Source: Lucifuga dentata | Lineage: Eukaryota; Chordata; Actinopteri; Ophidiiformes; Bythitidae | Length of the DNA: 64,000 nucleotides | NCBI GenBank assembly: GCA_014773175.1 | Contig: VXCM01000162.1 | Coordinates: 68,556 to 132,555 of the forward strand | Direction of reading: 5' to 3' | Part shown: positions 61,057-64,000 of the stretch, piece after piece | Layout of the letters: each line of letters starts with the position of its first letter | Numbering within the stretch: the stretch's first letter is position 1 | Program-made: the position numbers and the translations under genes | Notes under the pieces: generated by a model | Seen by the model: only the letters and a program-made list of their open reading frames with translations | The model's database searches: none | Told to the model about the DNA's origin: nothing

Positions 61057-61058
61057 GT
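61045..61058 (+). repeat. (GAA)n tail of the RTE element
   Basis: Short GAA tandem after the RTE 3' end, marking the insertion's 3' boundary. Confidence 0.8.
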
Positions 61059-61376
61059 AGTGTAGAAAACTACATCACTCCTGACAATACATCCATTGCA
61101 TTCTGAAACTGAAAGTAGATCCTTTGTGTCAAATTCATATAAAAACTAGACACCCCTACAGATCACTACCAGCGAGTTAAAACACTATAGATGTCTACAA
61201 GTCATTATGTCATTGATGTGTAAGTGCTTTGCAGACTTTCAGGAGAATATTTTGGAGATTGAAGGTTTTTTAACCCAACAAAAGCCAGTAAATGTGTATT
61301 CATCCATGAGTTGCTAGAGGGGAACAGTTTCAAAACATCATGGATTAAAATAGTTTAAACAAGCTGCTTATTGAGT

Positions 61377-61404
61377 GAGGTGTGTGTGTGTGTGTGTGTG
61401 TGTG
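61377..61404 (+). repeat. (GT)n microsatellite
   Basis: About 13 GT units. Confidence 0.92.
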
Positions 61405-62085
61405 CTCATATTCATAGTTTGATCAATAAGCTGTGAATGTTAAAGCACTCTTCCCAGAATGAGTGTGCATCACAGGAGAGAAAGAAAAACTGTGTGTACA
61501 GCCACACAGAGATCACAGAGGTCTTCTCGTTTCACATTAATACTCGAGCCTATAGAGCTGCATCCAGGCAGCGAGGCTTTGTTTAACTGTTCCAGTCTAC
61601 ATTGGTTGACTAAGCACCATTAACACAGATTCCTCCTCATATCTCTGACTAGCAGTCTTTGTTCTCTTGCATGGGGTTTCCTTCTTCTGGGCCTGAATTC
61701 AAACCAGCTCCCTGGGGAACACAGCCAGGGATTCACTGCGGTGGCTCTTATGTCAGGAAAAAAACAGAAGATCAAACCAAATAAAACAATGATGGGGACT
61801 GGGAAGCATCATTGTATGAATTGCTCTGAGTGGTTTGGAGGCATTAGTGCAGGACATTGTCACTTGAAACTCATGTTTTATTGCTTTGAAAACTAAAACA
61901 TTATTTTCATTCTTACCTTACAGATCAAAATCCCTGTTTCCATTCCCAGTATGTAACCTTTTTATATTGAGTCCCTCATCTATTGTGTAACAATGACAGG
62001 TTAAACAAATGAAAGGAATGAAAAAGATGCACTTTGGATTAATGAAGGTAAAGTCAGACTGAGTAGTATTCAAAACGTTAGCTAC
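61405..62085. other. Unique sequence without a recognised gene
   Basis: No frame, RNA gene or transposon end that I can support. Confidence 0.5.
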
Positions 62086-62091
62086 AGTATT

Positions 62092-62126
62092 TTTTTTTTT
62101 TTTTTTTTNTTTTTTTTTTTTTTTTT
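62092..62126 (+). repeat. T homopolymer with assembly N
   Basis: More than 30 T residues with an N at 62109. Confidence 0.9.
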
Positions 62127-62457
62127 GTGGAAGTAATATAATTCCTTAAATCCTTAAATGTTTCTGTGCAACAGTTATTTATTTGTGTGTGCATTTGTTT
62201 TCAGTATTTATGTACAAGTGTGAGAGGAACCCTGTACAAAACAGACAAACTAAAACGCAGTTTCGACTAATTTAACACTCACCTTTGCCTGTTTAGACTT
62301 TCACATCATTCACTCAAATGCTTTAGCTGGAATCTGCTTTTGAATCTGCTTTTGGGGGGGCAGAATGTAAAACATTTTGGCACAGACCCAGATCCAGAGG
62401 CAAATCCAGAATTTTTTATTTATATATAAAGGATTTCTTAGCATTGTAGGGTAATTT

Positions 62458-62498
62458 TTTTGTTTGTTTGTTTGTTTGTTTGTTTGTTTGTTTGTTTT
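62458..62498 (+). repeat. (GTTT)n microsatellite
   Basis: About nine tandem GTTT units. Confidence 0.9.
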
Positions 62499-62515
62499 TC
62501 TTTATATATATCAAG

Positions 62516-62734
62516 ACATACATGCAGGTGAATTGAGAACTCTAAATTGCCCGTAGGTGTGAATGAGAGTGTGAATGAGTTTGTCTTTATGTGTCATCCC
62601 TGTAATAGACTAGCGATCTGTCCAGGGTGTACCCCGCCTCTCACCCTATGACTGCTGGGATAGGCTCCAACTCCCCCTTGACCCTCAACAGGACAAATGG
62701 GTAAAGAAAATGGATGGATGGATATATACATATA
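62516..62734 (+). mobile_element. RTE-3'-like interspersed repeat, better preserved
   Basis: The clearest copy of the family: ACATGCAGGTGAATTGAGAA, CTCTAAATTGCCCGTAGGTG, TGTGAATGAGTTTGTCTTTA, AGACTAGCGATCTGTCCAGG, GTGTACCCCGCCTCTCACCC, ATGACTGCTGGGATAGGCTC and ATGGATGGATGGATA. This block recurs in fish genomes at the 3' end of RTE-like (Expander/Rex3-type) elements and in derived non-autonomous copies. Its 5' side is cut at the GTTT microsatellite. The tail expands into a TATA/TATG repeat. Confidence 0.7.
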
Positions 62735-62816
62735 TACAGTACTGTATATATATATGTATGTATCTATATATATGTAGATATATATATATGTATATACATG
62801 TGTGTGTGTGTGTGTC
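62735..62816 (+). repeat. TATA/TGTA simple repeat
   Basis: Interleaved TATATA, TATGTA and TGTGTG units immediately after the GGATGG tail of the repeat, apparently seeded by it. The minus-strand Tyr/Ile/Thr-repeat frame is an artefact. Confidence 0.9.
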
Positions 62817-64000
62817 AATTTCTCCAAAGCAAAACAATCTCAATGAAAAAAAAATATTAGGCATATTTATCCCATGTTAAATACATAGATGTTAAGTACA
62901 ATTTAGACTAAATCAGATAAAGTTGAAAAACTACTGTTTCTTATGACAAATACAGCAATTGATATGATGATATTATTATCATATTTGTTTCTGTCTTTAA
63001 GGCTGTCTATTATTCAACCAAAACCTTTTTTCTTTTTTTTTTTTTTTTTTAAGGCTTGTTTGGCCTTTGTATGCTCAGGCTCTCAGTCCTGGCCCTTGGG
63101 ATCCACAAGACTGCATATTTTCCATCTCTCCATGTTTTACCCACACCTGATGAAATAAATCAAGTGTGATCGCATGATTAAGAGTTGGTGATTGCAATCT
63201 CTTGATTGGCTACACACACATCTAATTAAGCTAATCAGGTGTGTGTTTCTTTTTCCTCAAATAATCTACTGTGAGTTTTCATTCAATGGCAATGTGCATA
63301 CTGGCAAAAACAGATGCAATGATTTAACAAAACTATTTGTTAAACTAATTTTTAGAAGAAGAAGATTTTGTATTTACTGAGCCTGAGGAAAAAGAGGTAA
63401 ATCTATTAATTCCAAATACATAACTCTCTTCAGATAAATGGCTTTGGTAAAGACTTTATCCTCCTTTCTATCTACAAATCTTGTTGCATTCTTATGATGA
63501 AGCAGCAGCCAGATACACTCCTGTCATAACAACATCAGCCACATCTCCACATCATCTGTTTTTCCAGCTCCTCTAAATCTAAAATCCAGTCCCAACAGGT
63601 TTTTTCAGACCACATGTTTTGCTACATGACCTCCCTGACCAGGACAATATCATCACAATTTGCCAGATGTGTTACAAAAGTGTTTTTTTTTTTTNTTTTT
63701 TTTTTTTTGTTTGTTTTTTTTGTTATTATACTGTTATAATCTCATCCCACCTGCCAAAACTCATTAATAAAATTCCTTCCATGCAGTTATAGTGATAACT
63801 CAGTTAATACAGCGACACATATTGTATTCCTGTTATGTAACATGTACAGTTGCACATAAACACAGAAGTCCTGAGTGGCTTAAGCTGAGAAAATTGTATT
63901 ATGTTCTTCAATGAGTTAAATATTACCTTGATTTAATCCTTAATTTACTTTCACGCTTCTGAAAGATTGATAAGCACTGTGAAACCCTGACCTTCAGTGT
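62817..64000. other. Unique sequence to the window end
   Basis: T tracts at 63030-63052 and 63682-63720 (N at 63695). The short frames at 62943-63158 and 63192-63380 lack motifs. No gene or RNA feature can be supported. Confidence 0.5.

Noticed and set aside
62594..62827. 77-codon minus-strand frame with Tyr/Ile/Thr repeats
   Set aside because: Translated TATA/TGTA simple repeat plus an RTE-3'-like relic.
1..64000. CRISPR arrays, bacterial operons, tRNA or rRNA genes
   Set aside because: Repeat spacing, base composition and element content are those of a vertebrate nuclear genome, and no RNA-gene promoter pair or fold was seen outside SINE-like relics.

Overview
The window looks like teleost fish nuclear DNA. 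It is AT-rich, dense in microsatellites, and carries 5'-truncated non-LTR retrotransposons of the L2/CR1 and RTE types, a retroelement fragment with a restriction-like-endonuclease motif, several relics resembling an RTE 3' end, and inverted-repeat (MITE or foldback) elements. No complete host protein-coding gene, tRNA, rRNA or CRISPR array can be supported. It reads as a gene desert or the interior of very large introns.

Layout. 1-4.4 kb is unique sequence with a polypyrimidine tract. 4.4-5.2 kb is an L2-type LINE 3' fragment. 5.8-6.7 kb holds two MITE-like elements and a SINE-like relic. 7-23 kb is mostly unique sequence with GA microsatellites; some blocks at 13.7, 18.0 and 19.1-20.1 kb look like candidate conserved non-coding elements. 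23.7-28.1 kb is a transposon nest: a cluster of GTTTCCATCC-type termini, a palindrome of about 2.1 kb with two arms of about 1 kb, an exon on the minus strand resembling a transposon-associated protein, and a poly(A)-ended retrocopy. 32.8-33.2 kb is a minus-strand RTE-3'-like relic. 38.2-45.9 kb contains scattered exon-like segments with splice signals that I cannot assign to a gene, a 165 bp foldback at 38.6 kb and degenerate repeats. 48.9-49.7 kb is a second LINE 3' fragment. 52.0-53.6 kb has a SINE-like relic and a decayed minus-strand retroelement fragment. 59.8-61.1 kb is the best preserved coding sequence, an uninterrupted RTE reverse transcriptase of about 390 codons. 62.5-62.8 kb is another RTE-3'-like relic ending in TATA/TGTA simple repeat.

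The recognisable coding regions are selfish elements. RTE- and L2-type LINEs supply their own reverse transcriptase, and relics that share LINE 3' ends may have been moved in trans. Nothing forms a pathway or operon. Fourteen single N bases mark unresolved assembly joins, nearly all at homopolymers or microsatellites. Three of them are flanked by exact 62-67 bp duplicates that are probably artefacts. The features most worth following up are the large palindrome with its adjacent YqaJ-element-like exon, the near-intact RTE copy, the quasi-palindrome inside the decayed retroelement, and the exon-like cluster at 38-46 kb.
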